This document shows positions 35,236 to 42,492 of a DNA stretch of 64,000 bases, one piece after another (positions within the stretch are counted from its first letter, which is position 1; every line of letters starts with the position of its first letter). Below the pieces are notes generated by a model. That model saw only the letters and a list, made by a program, of their open reading frames with translations, did not search any database and was not told where the DNA came from. The stretch is from CAWIMX01 sp963837345 (lineage in GTDB: Bacteria; Acidobacteriota; Vicinamibacteria; Vicinamibacterales; CAVVIG01), in NCBI GenBank assembly GCA_963837345.1, contig CAWIMX010000001.1, positions 186,001 to 250,000 on the forward strand, written 5' to 3'. Both the position numbers and the translations under genes were made by a program.

Positions 35236-35745
35236 CTACCGACATGCACTCGGCACACCATACTGCTTGGTCACTGTCGCTAAATCGACGTCGTCAGTCA
35301 CCAAGACGTGCCCTCCCTTGATTGATGTCTCAGCGATCAGCGCGTCGTGTACGTTGTTGGGCTTCTGTCCATTGAGGCGATCTAGGCTCTCCTTGAGGGC
35401 CGGGTACAAGGCGTCATCAGCGCTGTATTTCGCCAAGCCATATTTCGACACGTCGTACACCGCCGATTCCGTTGGAATCACTCGCTCGCCACTCAGCTTC
35501 GCCTCGCCCAGACGCGACACCCCAAGCACCGAGGATTCAGTCGGCACAGAGCCTGCCACCACGGCGTCAAACACCTTGGCTAGCTCTGCACGGCGCTGCG
35601 CGTTCTTCGTGTTGTCTAGCTCGTCACGTTGAACGTGGGTGGCATGGGCGATCACCCGCCCTTCAAGCGTCTCAAAGGAGATCACGCCATCGAGAATGCG
35701 GTTGAACACGTTTGTGTCGAACATGCATGAAGTCAACGTCTTCAT
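35236..35745 (-). CDS. PIN-domain protein (cassette gene)
   Basis: A 169-residue PIN-like protein: CMFDTNVFNRILDG at the start (first acidic ligand), ATHVQRDELDNT (second), and a C-terminal NNVHDALIAETSIKGGHVLVTDDVDLA with the remaining Asp/Glu cluster (motif quoted in part). PIN proteins are Mg-dependent RNases, often toxins. No antitoxin is visible beside it. ATG 35745 starts 4 nt from attC 3, the usual cassette layout; ATG at MFDTNVF is also possible. The frame appears intact. Confidence 0.72.
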   Translation of the reverse strand: MKTLTSCMFDTNVFNRILDGVISFETLEGRVIAHATHVQRDELDNTKNAQRRAELAKVFDAVVAGSVPTESSVLGVSRLGEAKLSGERVIPTESAVYDVSKYGLAKYSADDALYPALKESLDRLNGQKPNNVHDALIAETSIKGGHVLVTDDVDLATVTKQYGVPSACR

Positions 35746-35748
35746 TCC

Positions 35749-35823
35749 GCAACCTACGCGGGCGCTCACCCGCCGGCGCTCACGATACCACCCGCGCCGG
35801 TCGGGTGCAGCGCCTTGTTGGGC
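35749..35823 (-). other. attC site 3 (diverged right core)
   Basis: Right end GTTGGGC, left end GCAACCTACG; arms GGGCGCTCACCCGCCGGCGC and GCGCCGGTCGGGTGCAGCGCC pair well, with one extra base. On the minus strand the final core reads GTTGCGG rather than GTTAGRY, so the recombination point is degenerate and the site may be inactive. Confidence 0.75.
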
Positions 35824-35849
35824 GGCCTATCGAGTGTTACGCTGACCCC

Positions 35850-36074
35850 ATGACGATCAAGGCTCACGTGCGTTCGGGACGCTTGGTGATCGACGAACCG
35901 ACCAACCTCCCAGAGGGCGCCGAAATCGAGCTGCTGCCGCTGGATCCGGGCGACTGGCTCGATGAATCCCAGCGTGCGGCGCTGCACCGGGCGCTCCGGG
36001 ACTCGGATGTTGATGTTGCGCAAAATCGCCTGGTCGATGCTGAGGAGATCTTGCGGGAGCTCCGTTCGCATTGA
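35850..36074 (+). CDS. Antitoxin-like protein (AbrB/AF2212-type start), pairs with RelE/ParE-like gene
   Basis: A 74-residue protein: MTIKAHVRSGRLVIDEPTNLP at the start (a swapped-hairpin-like strand pair) and an acidic helix-rich C-terminus (RALRDSDVDVAQNRLVDAEE) as in antitoxins that fold over RelE-type toxins. Its TGA overlaps the TTG start of the toxin-like gene. It is on the plus strand, against the direction of the cassette array, so it needs its own promoter. The frame is intact. Confidence 0.72.
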   Translation: MTIKAHVRSGRLVIDEPTNLPEGAEIELLPLDPGDWLDESQRAALHRALRDSDVDVAQNRLVDAEEILRELRSH

Positions 36075-36313
36075 ACCTCCGTCGGATTCGCTTCACGGCC
36101 ACCGCCCAAGACCACGTGCGGCGTGAGAAGGCCTGGTGGCTCGAGAACCGAATCCATCACGATGTCTTTGTGGCCGAGTTTGAAGAGGCGCTACGGATTC
36201 TGGCGCTACTGCCCGGCGCCGGCACCCCTTATCCCCAAGCTGGCATCGATGGACTTCGGCGTCTGTACGTTCAGAAGGTTGCTTGCCATCTGTACTATAC
36301 GGGTTCAGAATAA
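36071..36313 (+). pseudogene. RelE/ParE-family toxin, probably cut by an in-frame stop
   Basis: The frame gives RRIRFTATAQDHVRREKAWW, FVAEFEEALRILALLPGAG, then LRRLYVQKVACHLYYT, a clear RelE/ParE fold (ribosome-dependent mRNA interferase or gyrase poison). It stops at TAA 36311-36313 after 80 residues, but the same frame continues TRIVASARPSDPHRV, which looks like the usual C-terminal strand (xxALWxARRGSDP). So the stop probably removes the last strand, normally needed for activity. Start is TTG 36071, overlapping the antitoxin stop. Confidence 0.65.
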
Positions 36314-36408
36314 ACGCGTATCGTGGCTTCAGCGCGCCCATCCGATCCGCATCGTGTGTCCCTCGTCCCATGTCGGGCATTGCTCCTGCGGTTCGCGAGC
36401 GTCAAAGG

Positions 36409-36618
36409 TCAGGGCAACGGACCGCTCGAAAAGAGCTCGTGGAGAAGCCCTTCTGCCTCGATCTGGCCGCTTCGGTGAACACGACGGACGTCCGCGAGCT
36501 TGAGCAACGCGCCGTTCTTGATGCCCGCCCAGCCCATGTCTTGAACCGTCTTGACTTCATGGCCGCGCAGCTCGCCCTTGAGCCGCTTCGGGACACATTC
36601 ATCGAGCAGAAGGCGCAT
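36409..36618 (-). pseudogene. DUF5615 (PIN-like) toxin, frameshifted and short
   Basis: The N-terminus is typical of DUF5615: MRLLLDECVPKRLKGELRGH, VKTVQDMGWAGIKNGALLKLA. After LA the family pattern (FDVFVTxDxxLxxQQN) is lost in this frame and a weak match (VVFTEAARSRQKGF) appears in the next frame, so a frameshift near 36490 is likely. The protein is 69 residues against about 110 normally. It starts inside the end of the DUF433 gene (20-nt overlap), as in working pairs. Confidence 0.68.
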
Positions 36619-36823
36619 GAGCCACGAACTGCTTCATGTGGTCGAGCACGCCAATGGCCTGGGCCTTTTCAACCGTCGGAAAGTCGTCGAGGAATTCCGC
36701 CAGCGGTCGACCATGTTCCAGGTAGTCGAGCAACGCCCGAACCGGTACACGCGTGCCCACGAACACGGGGGTTCCTCCCAGAATGTCCGGATCCGAGTGT
36801 ACGCCGGGGATCTTGTCGTCCAT
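36599..36823 (-). CDS. DUF433-family antitoxin
   Basis: A 74-residue protein with the DUF433 pattern: DPDILGGTPVFVGTRVPVRAL, then DYLEHGRPLAEFLDDFPTV and EKAQAIGVLDH. DUF433 proteins are winged-helix antitoxins that pair with DUF5615 PIN-like toxins, exactly as here. The frame is intact. It starts 68 bp from attC 4, so it is the first gene of its cassette in the array direction. Confidence 0.85.
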   Translation of the reverse strand: MDDKIPGVHSDPDILGGTPVFVGTRVPVRALLDYLEHGRPLAEFLDDFPTVEKAQAIGVLDHMKQFVAHAPSAR

Positions 36824-36891
36824 GGCTCAACCCTCTTCGATTCGGTTCTTCCGAGTATACGCCCGTCATTCCTCAGTCGTCGGTTTGGCGT

Positions 36892-36982
36892 GGCTAACGC
36901 TGCGCTTCAGCCGCGGCGCGCTCGTTCCTTCGATCTTTCACACGATGATACTCGCGCCGTCGGCTGCAAGCGCTTGTTAGGC
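36892..36982 (-). other. attC site 4
   Basis: GGCTAACG and GTTAGGC ends; arms GCGCTTCAGCCGCGGCGCG and CGCGCCGTCGGCTGCAAGCGC, one of the best-paired copies. An IS481 element starts 7 nt after its right end (36990). It belongs to the HEPN cassette from which the IS now separates it. Confidence 0.9.
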
Positions 36983-37072
36983 GGCGTCGCGGTGCGGTCC
37001 TGGGACAAGGGTAACAGAACAGTCCGGGGACATGGGTGACACATTCAGCCACACTTCGAGCCGAGGTGCTCG

Positions 37073-38284
37073 ATGCCGTGGCAGGAGATGTTGCTCATGG
37101 ATCAACGCGTGCAGTTCATCGCGGACTACCAACGCGACGTGTTCGACGTCGCGGAGTTGGCGCGGCGCTACGGCATCAGTCGGAAGACGGCCTACAAATG
37201 GATCGACCGCTACGACGTGGGAGGCCCCGTCGGGCTGGTCGATCGGTCGCGGCGCCCCGCGCATTGTCCGCACGCCACACCCCCGCCGGTCATCGCGGCG
37301 CTGCTGGACGGGCGCCGCCACCATCCGACATGGGGCGCCAAGAAGCTCCTGAAGATCGTGGCCACGCGCCACCCGACGTGGACGCTCCCGGCTCGGAGTA
37401 CGGTCTGTGATCTGCTGGATCGCGCGGGCCTCATCACCGGGTCCCGGCGGCGTCCGGTGCCCGCGCACCCGGGTCGGCCGCTGATCCCGATGACGGTCCC
37501 CAACGGGACCTGGACTGCGGACTTCAAAGGGCAGTTCAAAACCCGCAACGGCGTGTATTGCTATCCGTTGACGATCGTCGACGGCTTCAGTCGGTACTTG
37601 CTGAGCTGCCACGGCCTGCTCTCGACCGCGATCGTCACAGCCCGGCCGATCTTCCTCCGCCTCTTCCAGGAGTACGGCTTGCCGGGGATCATCCGCACCG
37701 ACAACGGCGTGCCGTTCGCGACGACCGCGCTCGGGCGCCTGTCGACCTTGTCCGTCTGGTGGATTCGGCTCGGGATCCTGCCGGAGCTGATCGCCCCCGC
37801 GTCGCCGCAGCAGAACGGACGGCATGAGCGGATGCATCGGACCCTGAAAGCCGAGGCCACGCGTCCCCCGAGCGCCAATCTGCGCGCCCAACAGATCCGG
37901 TTCAATCGGTTTCGTCACGAGTACAACGACGAGCGGCCGCACGAAGCCTTGGACCAAGAAACACCGGCCTCCGTCTACCAGCCGTCACCCCGGATGCTGC
38001 CCCGCACGCTCGCGCCCCTGGAATACCCCGGCCACTTCGAAGTCCGCCTCGTCAGTCGCAACAGCGGCATCCGTTGGAAGAAGCACTGGGTCTGCGTGAC
38101 GCACACGCTGGCAGGCGAGTACGTCGGACTGGAAGAAGTCGACGATGGACTCTGGGACGTATACTTCGGGCCAGTGAAACTCGGACGGATGAACGAACGC
38201 ATCCTCCGCATTGAAGATCACAATGGCCGCACCATCAGGCGAGGAGCGGCCCAGGCGGCCACCGAACCGGCGGACGCCATGTGA
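37073..38284 (+). CDS. IS481-family transposase (copy 1)
   Basis: A 403-residue DDE transposase: N-terminal helix-turn-helix (ELARRYGISRKTAYKWIDRY, then GLVDRSRRP), and the rve integrase core with WTADFKGQF (first Asp), IIRTDNGVPF (second Asp) and NGRHERMHRTLKAE (Glu). A C-terminal extension of about 100 residues follows the catalytic core. The frame is intact, so the element is probably active. It differs from copy 2 by one residue (Arg/Trp in HPGRPLIPM). Confidence 0.92.
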   Translation: MPWQEMLLMDQRVQFIADYQRDVFDVAELARRYGISRKTAYKWIDRYDVGGPVGLVDRSRRPAHCPHATPPPVIAALLDGRRHHPTWGAKKLLKIVATRHPTWTLPARSTVCDLLDRAGLITGSRRRPVPAHPGRPLIPMTVPNGTWTADFKGQFKTRNGVYCYPLTIVDGFSRYLLSCHGLLSTAIVTARPIFLRLFQEYGLPGIIRTDNGVPFATTALGRLSTLSVWWIRLGILPELIAPASPQQNGRHERMHRTLKAEATRPPSANLRAQQIRFNRFRHEYNDERPHEALDQETPASVYQPSPRMLPRTLAPLEYPGHFEVRLVSRNSGIRWKKHWVCVTHTLAGEYVGLEEVDDGLWDVYFGPVKLGRMNERILRIEDHNGRTIRRGAAQAATEPADAM

Positions 38285-38328
38285 GGGCTGCGGAGCGCGC
38301 AAAGAACGCGCCCTCCGCAGCCCTCACA
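38281..38328. terminator. hairpin at the transposase stop codon (copy 1)
   Basis: GTGAGGGCTGCGGAGCGCG pairs with CGCGCCCTCCGCAGCCCTCAC around a CAAAGAA-type loop; it includes the TGA stop. There is no T-run, so it may end transcription in a Rho-independent-like way only weakly, or protect the transposase from readthrough. The same hairpin is in copy 2 at 42370-42417. Confidence 0.6.
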
Positions 38329-38377
38329 CGGCGTGGTAACACCCACCAAGTGTTACCCATGTGCCTGGACTGATCTG

Positions 38378-39079
38378 TCACTCAAGTCCCCGGCCGCTCA
38401 GTTTCCGGAGTGCCTCCTCGGGACTCAGTTCGCCGGCCTTAAGACGTCGCACTTCCTCGGCCCGCGCGTCAAGTCCATCCCGCACCACGTACAGGAGCGA
38501 TTCGGCGCCGCCGAGGTCATCGACCATGTCGTAGGCCACTGCGCCGGTTCCATAGTGGTTCTCGACTTCGTTCAGCAGCGCTGCAATCGCCTCGAGCGCA
38601 ACCTTCACGCCCAGGCGGCTTGCTGGTTCAAGGGGTTTCGCCCGTAGTCGCAGCGCGAGGGCCAAATCAATATGCCCGATATGCCGATTTCGCCAGTCCC
38701 GAGCGAACTGGCTAGCAGCTCGTACCTGGTCAAGTCGCTGGCCCACAGCCCGTCGAACGGACTGTTCTACGAGCTGGGGGAGACGTTCGACAGTAAGGTT
38801 GTCGCGGCCGGCACTCTTGGGCGGGTCCGTCAGGCGACAGATATGCAGCAGAACGTCTTCGAATAGTGAATCCTGAATGACCCGGATGAACGCACCGCCG
38901 GCTCGATTGAGCAAGTCTATGCGTGACGGGTTGGTGCCGAACAGGGTGACATACTCGTTCCACTTGAGATGGAGCCATGTGCATTCGTTCCAAAGCCACG
39001 CCTGGACTGCGCCCAAGTCCGGGCCCATGGCCGCAACGTAGCGCTGCTCGATCTCGCTCGCACTCAGTGTGGTTCCCAT
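38378..39079 (-). CDS. HEPN/AbiU2-like protein, 3' end altered by IS481
   Basis: A 233-residue helical protein: WLHLKWNEYVTLFGTNPSRI, LLNRAGGAFIRVIQDSLFED, VLLHICRLTDPP, then FARDWRNRHIGHIDLALAL, whose RNx4H pattern fits a HEPN RNase site of the AbiU2 kind (phage abortive infection and stress RNases). ATG 39079 starts 16 bp from attC 5. The last eight codons and the stop (SGRGLE then TGA) come from the IS481 end, so the native C-terminus may have been lost or slightly changed. Confidence 0.65.
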   Translation of the reverse strand: MGTTLSASEIEQRYVAAMGPDLGAVQAWLWNECTWLHLKWNEYVTLFGTNPSRIDLLNRAGGAFIRVIQDSLFEDVLLHICRLTDPPKSAGRDNLTVERLPQLVEQSVRRAVGQRLDQVRAASQFARDWRNRHIGHIDLALALRLRAKPLEPASRLGVKVALEAIAALLNEVENHYGTGAVAYDMVDDLGGAESLLYVVRDGLDARAEEVRRLKAGELSPEEALRKLSGRGLE

Positions 39080-39094
39080 TGGTGCTGATTCAGC

Positions 39095-39185
39095 GGTCTA
39101 ACGACCGCGCTTCAGCCGCGGCGGCCACTCGGGCGAATTTTGCCACAGAAGCCCGCCGCCGTCGGCTGCAAGCGCTGGTTAGACC
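39095..39185 (-). other. attC site 5
   Basis: GGTCTAAC and GTTAGACC ends are perfect complements; arms CGCGCTTCAGCCGCGGCGGC and GCCGCCGTCGGCTGCAAGCG. It follows (in array direction) the toxin-antitoxin cassette at 39221-39793. Confidence 0.9.
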
Positions 39186-39220
39186 GCGCCTTGAATGGTA
39201 TGATGTCTTGTCATACCGTC

Positions 39221-39463
39221 ATGCCCAAAGCCAAGGTTGCCCTGACGCTCGATGCCGAGCTGCTCGATCGTGTGGACGAGCTCGTCGCCCGGCATCGCTT
39301 CAAGAATCGGAGCCAGGCCGTGGAATCGGCTTTGGCGGAGAAGCTGGCCCGGCTGGCCCGGACACGGTTGGCCGAGGAGTGCGCCAAGTTGGATCCGACC
39401 GAAGAACGGCGATTGGCCGATGAAGGTCTGGCCGCCACGGCGGAATCATGGCCCGAATACTGA
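39221..39463 (+). CDS. Ribbon-helix-helix antitoxin (MazE/CopG-like)
   Basis: An 80-residue protein: KAKVALTLDAELLDRVDELV, then RFKNRSQAVESALAEKLARL form a ribbon-helix-helix DNA-binding domain, followed by an acidic toxin-binding tail (EECAKLDPTEERRLADEG). It overlaps the MazF-like gene by 16 nt. The pair is on the plus strand, against the array. The frame is intact. Confidence 0.82.
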   Translation: MPKAKVALTLDAELLDRVDELVARHRFKNRSQAVESALAEKLARLARTRLAEECAKLDPTEERRLADEGLAATAESWPEY

Positions 39464-39867
39464 GGGGCGAGATTCGCTGGGCTGACCTCAACCCGGTGCG
39501 CGGCCACGAGCAAGCCGGCTAGCGGCCCGTCTTGATTCTGAGCCACGATGTCTTCAACGAGCGCTCCGGGACCGTCATCGCTGTCGCGCTGACCAGCCAG
39601 GAGCCGCGCGCCGGCTACCCCTTGACCCTTGAGTTGACCACCCCGCGCTTACCCAAGCGCTCGTGGGTCAAGATTAGTCAGATTCGTACGCTCTCAACCG
39701 AACGCATCGGCAAGCGACTTGGCCGCGCATCGGAGGAAGAGGTGGGGCGAGTGCTCGATGGCCTGATGGAGCTGGTTGGCTCAATCGATTCGCGGTCTAA
39801 CGTCGCGGCTTCAGCCGCAGCGGCCTCATCATCTCGCGGGCCGCTGTCGGCTGCAAGCCGTTGTTAG
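39448..39867 (+). pseudogene. MazF/PemK-family toxin with an internal stop codon
   Basis: From ATG 39448 the frame gives ARILRGEIRWADLNPVRGHEQAG, then TAG (39520-39522), then RPVLILSHDVFNERSGTVIAVALTS ... PKRSWVKISQIRTLSTERI (quoted in parts), which is the MazF mRNA-interferase core. The family reads GHEQAGxRPVLV, so the TAG replaces one residue. The normal stop is also missing: the frame runs on into attC 6. The toxin is therefore most likely dead while its antitoxin is intact. Confidence 0.82.
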
Positions 39868-39869
39868 GC
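39794..39869 (-). other. attC site 6
   Basis: GGTCTAAC and GTTAGGCC ends; arms CGCGGCTTCAGCCGCAGCGGC and GCCGCTGTCGGCTGCAAGCCG. It closes, in array direction, the ParB-like cassette at 39864-40369, whose stop codon TAA lies in its core. Confidence 0.88.
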
Positions 39870-40369
39870 CCCAAGTGCTCTAACTGATTCAGGTACTGAG
39901 AGCACGAAGATCGGCAGGCGCCTCGGCGTATTCGGATGTTTCGATGAATACAGGAAGGCGGCCATTGCGGTGTGATTGCCGTCCACTATCACACAGGCGT
40001 CCGTGAACTCTACGGCGGTGACGACTGGGTTCGAAGCTGGACCCGCGTATAGCTCCTCGGTACTTCAGGTACTTTGCTTACCCGTTTCCTGACGTCTGGA
40101 TCGCCTTGACGCGCGGGCTCGTTAAGTAGTTCCCACGCTTCTCGGATCGAGAACCGGCACCGACTCGATCGAAGCGCGCTCGATGTTCCGTCGATCGTCG
40201 TGAAGAAGGACGTCAGGGCTCCGACCGCCTCAGGTGTGTCAACGGAGTCTCGCCAGAGCCGGTCGCGCACGTACCGCGGCCGTATCCAGGAAACAGTGTC
40301 GGGGTTCGACAGCACTAGGTGCTTCTCGAACGCCGCGGTCTCTTCGCTCGTCGGTCGACGCCTTGCCAC
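39864..40369 (-). pseudogene. Cassette protein with ParB/Srx-like C-terminus, frameshifted
   Basis: From GTG 40369 the frame encodes a helical N-terminal half (TSEETAAFEKHLVLSNPDTV, REAWELLNEPARQGDP). Near 40058 the frame changes; the next frame continues EELYAGPASNPVVTAVEFTD, ACVIVDGNHTAMAAFLYSS, with a DGNHT motif like the DGxHR of ParB-type nucleotidases, and ends in a TAA formed by the attC core. A one-base deletion (CCGAGG for CCGGAGG on the coding strand) explains it. Repaired length is 168 residues. Confidence 0.6.
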
Positions 40370-40384
40370 GGTGATTCTCTTGTG

Positions 40385-40484
40385 GGCCTAACGACCGCGC
40401 GTAAGCCGCGGCGGCCGTGCGGCCATTCTGGACAATCAGGGGGCCGAGGCGCCAGTCGCCGTCGGCTTCACGCGCTGGTTAGCC
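40385..40484 (-). other. attC site 7
   Basis: GGCCTAAC and GTTAGCC ends; arms CGCGCGTAAGCCGCGGCGG and CGCCGTCGGCTTCACGCGC, with a longer central loop (GGCCATTCTGGACAATC region). It belongs to the secreted-protein cassette at 40436-40978. Confidence 0.88.
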
Positions 40485-40978
40485 TGCCCTTGTTTTGCAT
40501 GCTCGTGACGCTCGTCGCACGTCACAACCGCCCAGCCATCCGAGTTGATCTGCAGGTCCGGATTGTCGCAGGGACGAAAGGTGATCAGGGGCGCACTGCT
40601 GTATGGGTCTGAGCGATGCTGGAACCATAGGACGCGGCCATCTGGTCCGGCGGCGAGACCGCTGGCAGCCCAGGAGTCGAACGTGAGATTCTGAACGAGC
40701 AACCAGAACGGCGTCTTCGAGGACGAGGCATCCAGTACGCATCGCAGCATCTCGTCGAGCAGATCTTGTGTGGGTGCGTTCTGGTATTCCGGTCTCAAGT
40801 GCCGGCCACATTCAACTGGTGACGGTCCAGTGAGTTGCTGAACGCGCCGGAATGCGTCTTCCACCAATTCAAGCCGCGAAAGCTGGGCGTGGACCGGCAG
40901 ATGTGCCGCTGAGCACATCAGGAATGTCGCGAGTATTCGTGCCACCCCTCGAACCGACGAACGGGACGAGACCGTCAT
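40436..40978 (-). CDS. Secreted cassette protein, unknown
   Basis: A 180-residue protein with a signal peptide (about 1-31, ending LPVHAQ). Two cysteines in the mature part (VECGRHL, MLRCVLD) and two near the end (FRPCDNPD, VVTCDERHE) could form disulfides. The last dozen codons (ANQRVKPTATGASAP) are translated from the attC itself, a common feature of cassette genes. I recognise no family. ATG 40978 starts 19 bp from attC 8. Confidence 0.65.
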   Translation of the reverse strand: MTVSSRSSVRGVARILATFLMCSAAHLPVHAQLSRLELVEDAFRRVQQLTGPSPVECGRHLRPEYQNAPTQDLLDEMLRCVLDASSSKTPFWLLVQNLTFDSWAASGLAAGPDGRVLWFQHRSDPYSSAPLITFRPCDNPDLQINSDGWAVVTCDERHEHAKQGQANQRVKPTATGASAP

Positions 40979-40996
40979 GCGACTCCCGTATTGTCA

Positions 40997-41071
40997 GGCT
41001 AACGCCTGCGGTTCAGCCGCAGCGCGCTCAGAATGCCACCGCGCGCTGTCGGCTGCAACCGCTTGTTAGAC
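40997..41071 (-). other. attC site 8
   Basis: GGCTAACG and GTTAGAC ends; arms GCGGTTCAGCCGCAGCGCGC and GCGCGCTGTCGGCTGCAACCGC. The second IS481 copy begins 7 nt after it (41079), the same offset as at attC 4. Confidence 0.9.
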
Positions 41072-41078
41072 GGCAGAT

Positions 41079-42492
41079 CGGTGCGGTCCTGGGACAAGGG
41101 TAACAGAACAGTCCGGGGACATGGGTGACACATTCAGCCACACTTCGAGCCGAGGTGCTCGATGCCGTGGCAGGAGATGTTGCTCATGGATCAACGCGTG
41201 CAGTTCATCGCGGACTACCAACGCGACGTGTTCGACGTCGCGGAGTTGGCGCGGCGCTACGGCATCAGTCGGAAGACGGCCTACAAATGGATCGACCGCT
41301 ACGACGTGGGAGGCCCCGTCGGGCTGGTCGATCGGTCGCGGCGCCCCGCGCATTGTCCGCACGCCACGCCCCCGCCGGTCATCGCGGCGCTGCTGGACGG
41401 GCGCCGCCACCATCCGACATGGGGCGCCAAGAAGCTCCTGAAGATCGTGGCCACGCGCCACCCGACGTGGACGCTCCCGGCTCGAAGTACGGTCTGTGAT
41501 CTGCTGGATCGCGCGGGCCTCATCACCGGGTCCCGGCGGCGTCCGGTGCCCGCGCACCCGGGTTGGCCGCTGATCCCGATGACGGTCCCCAACGGGACCT
41601 GGACTGCGGACTTCAAAGGGCAGTTCAAAACCCGCAACGGCGTGTATTGCTATCCGTTGACGATCGTCGACGGCTTCAGTCGGTACCTGCTGAGCTGCCA
41701 CGGCCTGCTCTCGACCGCGATCGTCACAGCCCGGCCGATCTTCCTCCGCCTCTTCCAGGAGTACGGCTTGCCGGGGATCATCCGCACCGACAACGGCGTG
41801 CCGTTCGCGACGACCGCGCTCGGGCGCCTGTCGACCTTGTCCGTCTGGTGGATTCGGCTCGGGATCCTGCCGGAGCTGATCGCCCCCGCGTCGCCGCAGC
41901 AGAACGGACGGCATGAGCGGATGCATCGGACCCTGAAAGCCGAGGCCACGCGTCCCCCGAGCGCCAATCTGCGCGCCCAACAGATCCGGTTCAATCGGTT
42001 TCGTCACGAGTACAACGACGAGCGGCCGCACGAAGCCTTGGACCAAGAAACACCGGCCTCCGTCTACCAGCCGTCACCCCGGATGCTGCCCCGCACGCTC
42101 GCGCCCCTGGAATACCCCGGCCACTTCGAAGTCCGCCTCGTCAGTCGCAACAGCGGCATCCGTTGGAAGAAGCACTGGGTCTGCGTGACGCACACGCTGG
42201 CAGGCGAGTACGTCGGACTGGAAGAAGTCGACGATGGACTCTGGGACGTATACTTCGGGCCAGTGAAACTCGGACGGATGAACGAACGCATCCTCCGCAT
42301 TGAAGATCACAATGGCCGCACCATCAGGCGAGGAGCGGCCCAGGCGGCCACCGAACCGGCGGACGCCATGTGAGGGCTGCGGAGCGCGCAAAGAACGCGC
42401 CCTCCGCAGCCCTCACACGGCGTGGTAACACCCACCAAGTGTTACCCATGTGCCTGGACTGATCTGTCACTCAAGTCCCCGGCCGCTCAGTT
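41079..42492 (+). mobile_element. IS481-family insertion sequence, copy 2
   Basis: Same 1414-bp unit as copy 1 at an offset of exactly 4089 bp; I count four base differences, all in the transposase gene. Flanks differ (GGCAGAT on the left, ACGCACAGCC on the right), so this is an independent insertion, not a duplicated segment. Orientation and position relative to the attC are identical to copy 1. Confidence 0.9.
41162..42373 (+). CDS. IS481-family transposase (copy 2)
   Basis: A 403-residue transposase with the same helix-turn-helix, Asp, Asp, Glu catalytic residues and C-terminal extension as copy 1; Trp replaces Arg in the segment HPGWPLIPM and the other three base differences are silent or outside that codon. 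The frame is intact. A hairpin again covers its stop (42370-42417). Confidence 0.92.
   Translation: MPWQEMLLMDQRVQFIADYQRDVFDVAELARRYGISRKTAYKWIDRYDVGGPVGLVDRSRRPAHCPHATPPPVIAALLDGRRHHPTWGAKKLLKIVATRHPTWTLPARSTVCDLLDRAGLITGSRRRPVPAHPGWPLIPMTVPNGTWTADFKGQFKTRNGVYCYPLTIVDGFSRYLLSCHGLLSTAIVTARPIFLRLFQEYGLPGIIRTDNGVPFATTALGRLSTLSVWWIRLGILPELIAPASPQQNGRHERMHRTLKAEATRPPSANLRAQQIRFNRFRHEYNDERPHEALDQETPASVYQPSPRMLPRTLAPLEYPGHFEVRLVSRNSGIRWKKHWVCVTHTLAGEYVGLEEVDDGLWDVYFGPVKLGRMNERILRIEDHNGRTIRRGAAQAATEPADAM

Larger units (their letters stand above)
36990..38403 (+). mobile_element. IS481-family insertion sequence, copy 1 (1414-bp shared unit)
   Basis: Boundaries are defined by comparison with copy 2: identity begins at CGGTGCGGTCC and ends at GGCCGCTCAGTT. 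The ends form imperfect inverted repeats of about 40 bp (GGGACAAGGGTAACAGA against GGGACTTGAGTGACAGA, then CAGTCC and ACATGGGT in both). I see no clear target duplication. The element lies between the HEPN gene 3' end and its attC, 7 nt from the attC, with its transposase pointing against the array. Confidence 0.88.

Noticed and set aside
36990..42492. Whole segment as a composite transposon mobilised by the two IS481 copies
   Set aside because: Both copies are in direct orientation with no outer target duplication, and the cassettes between them have ordinary attC sites; the equal spacing from attC is better explained by two separate insertions.
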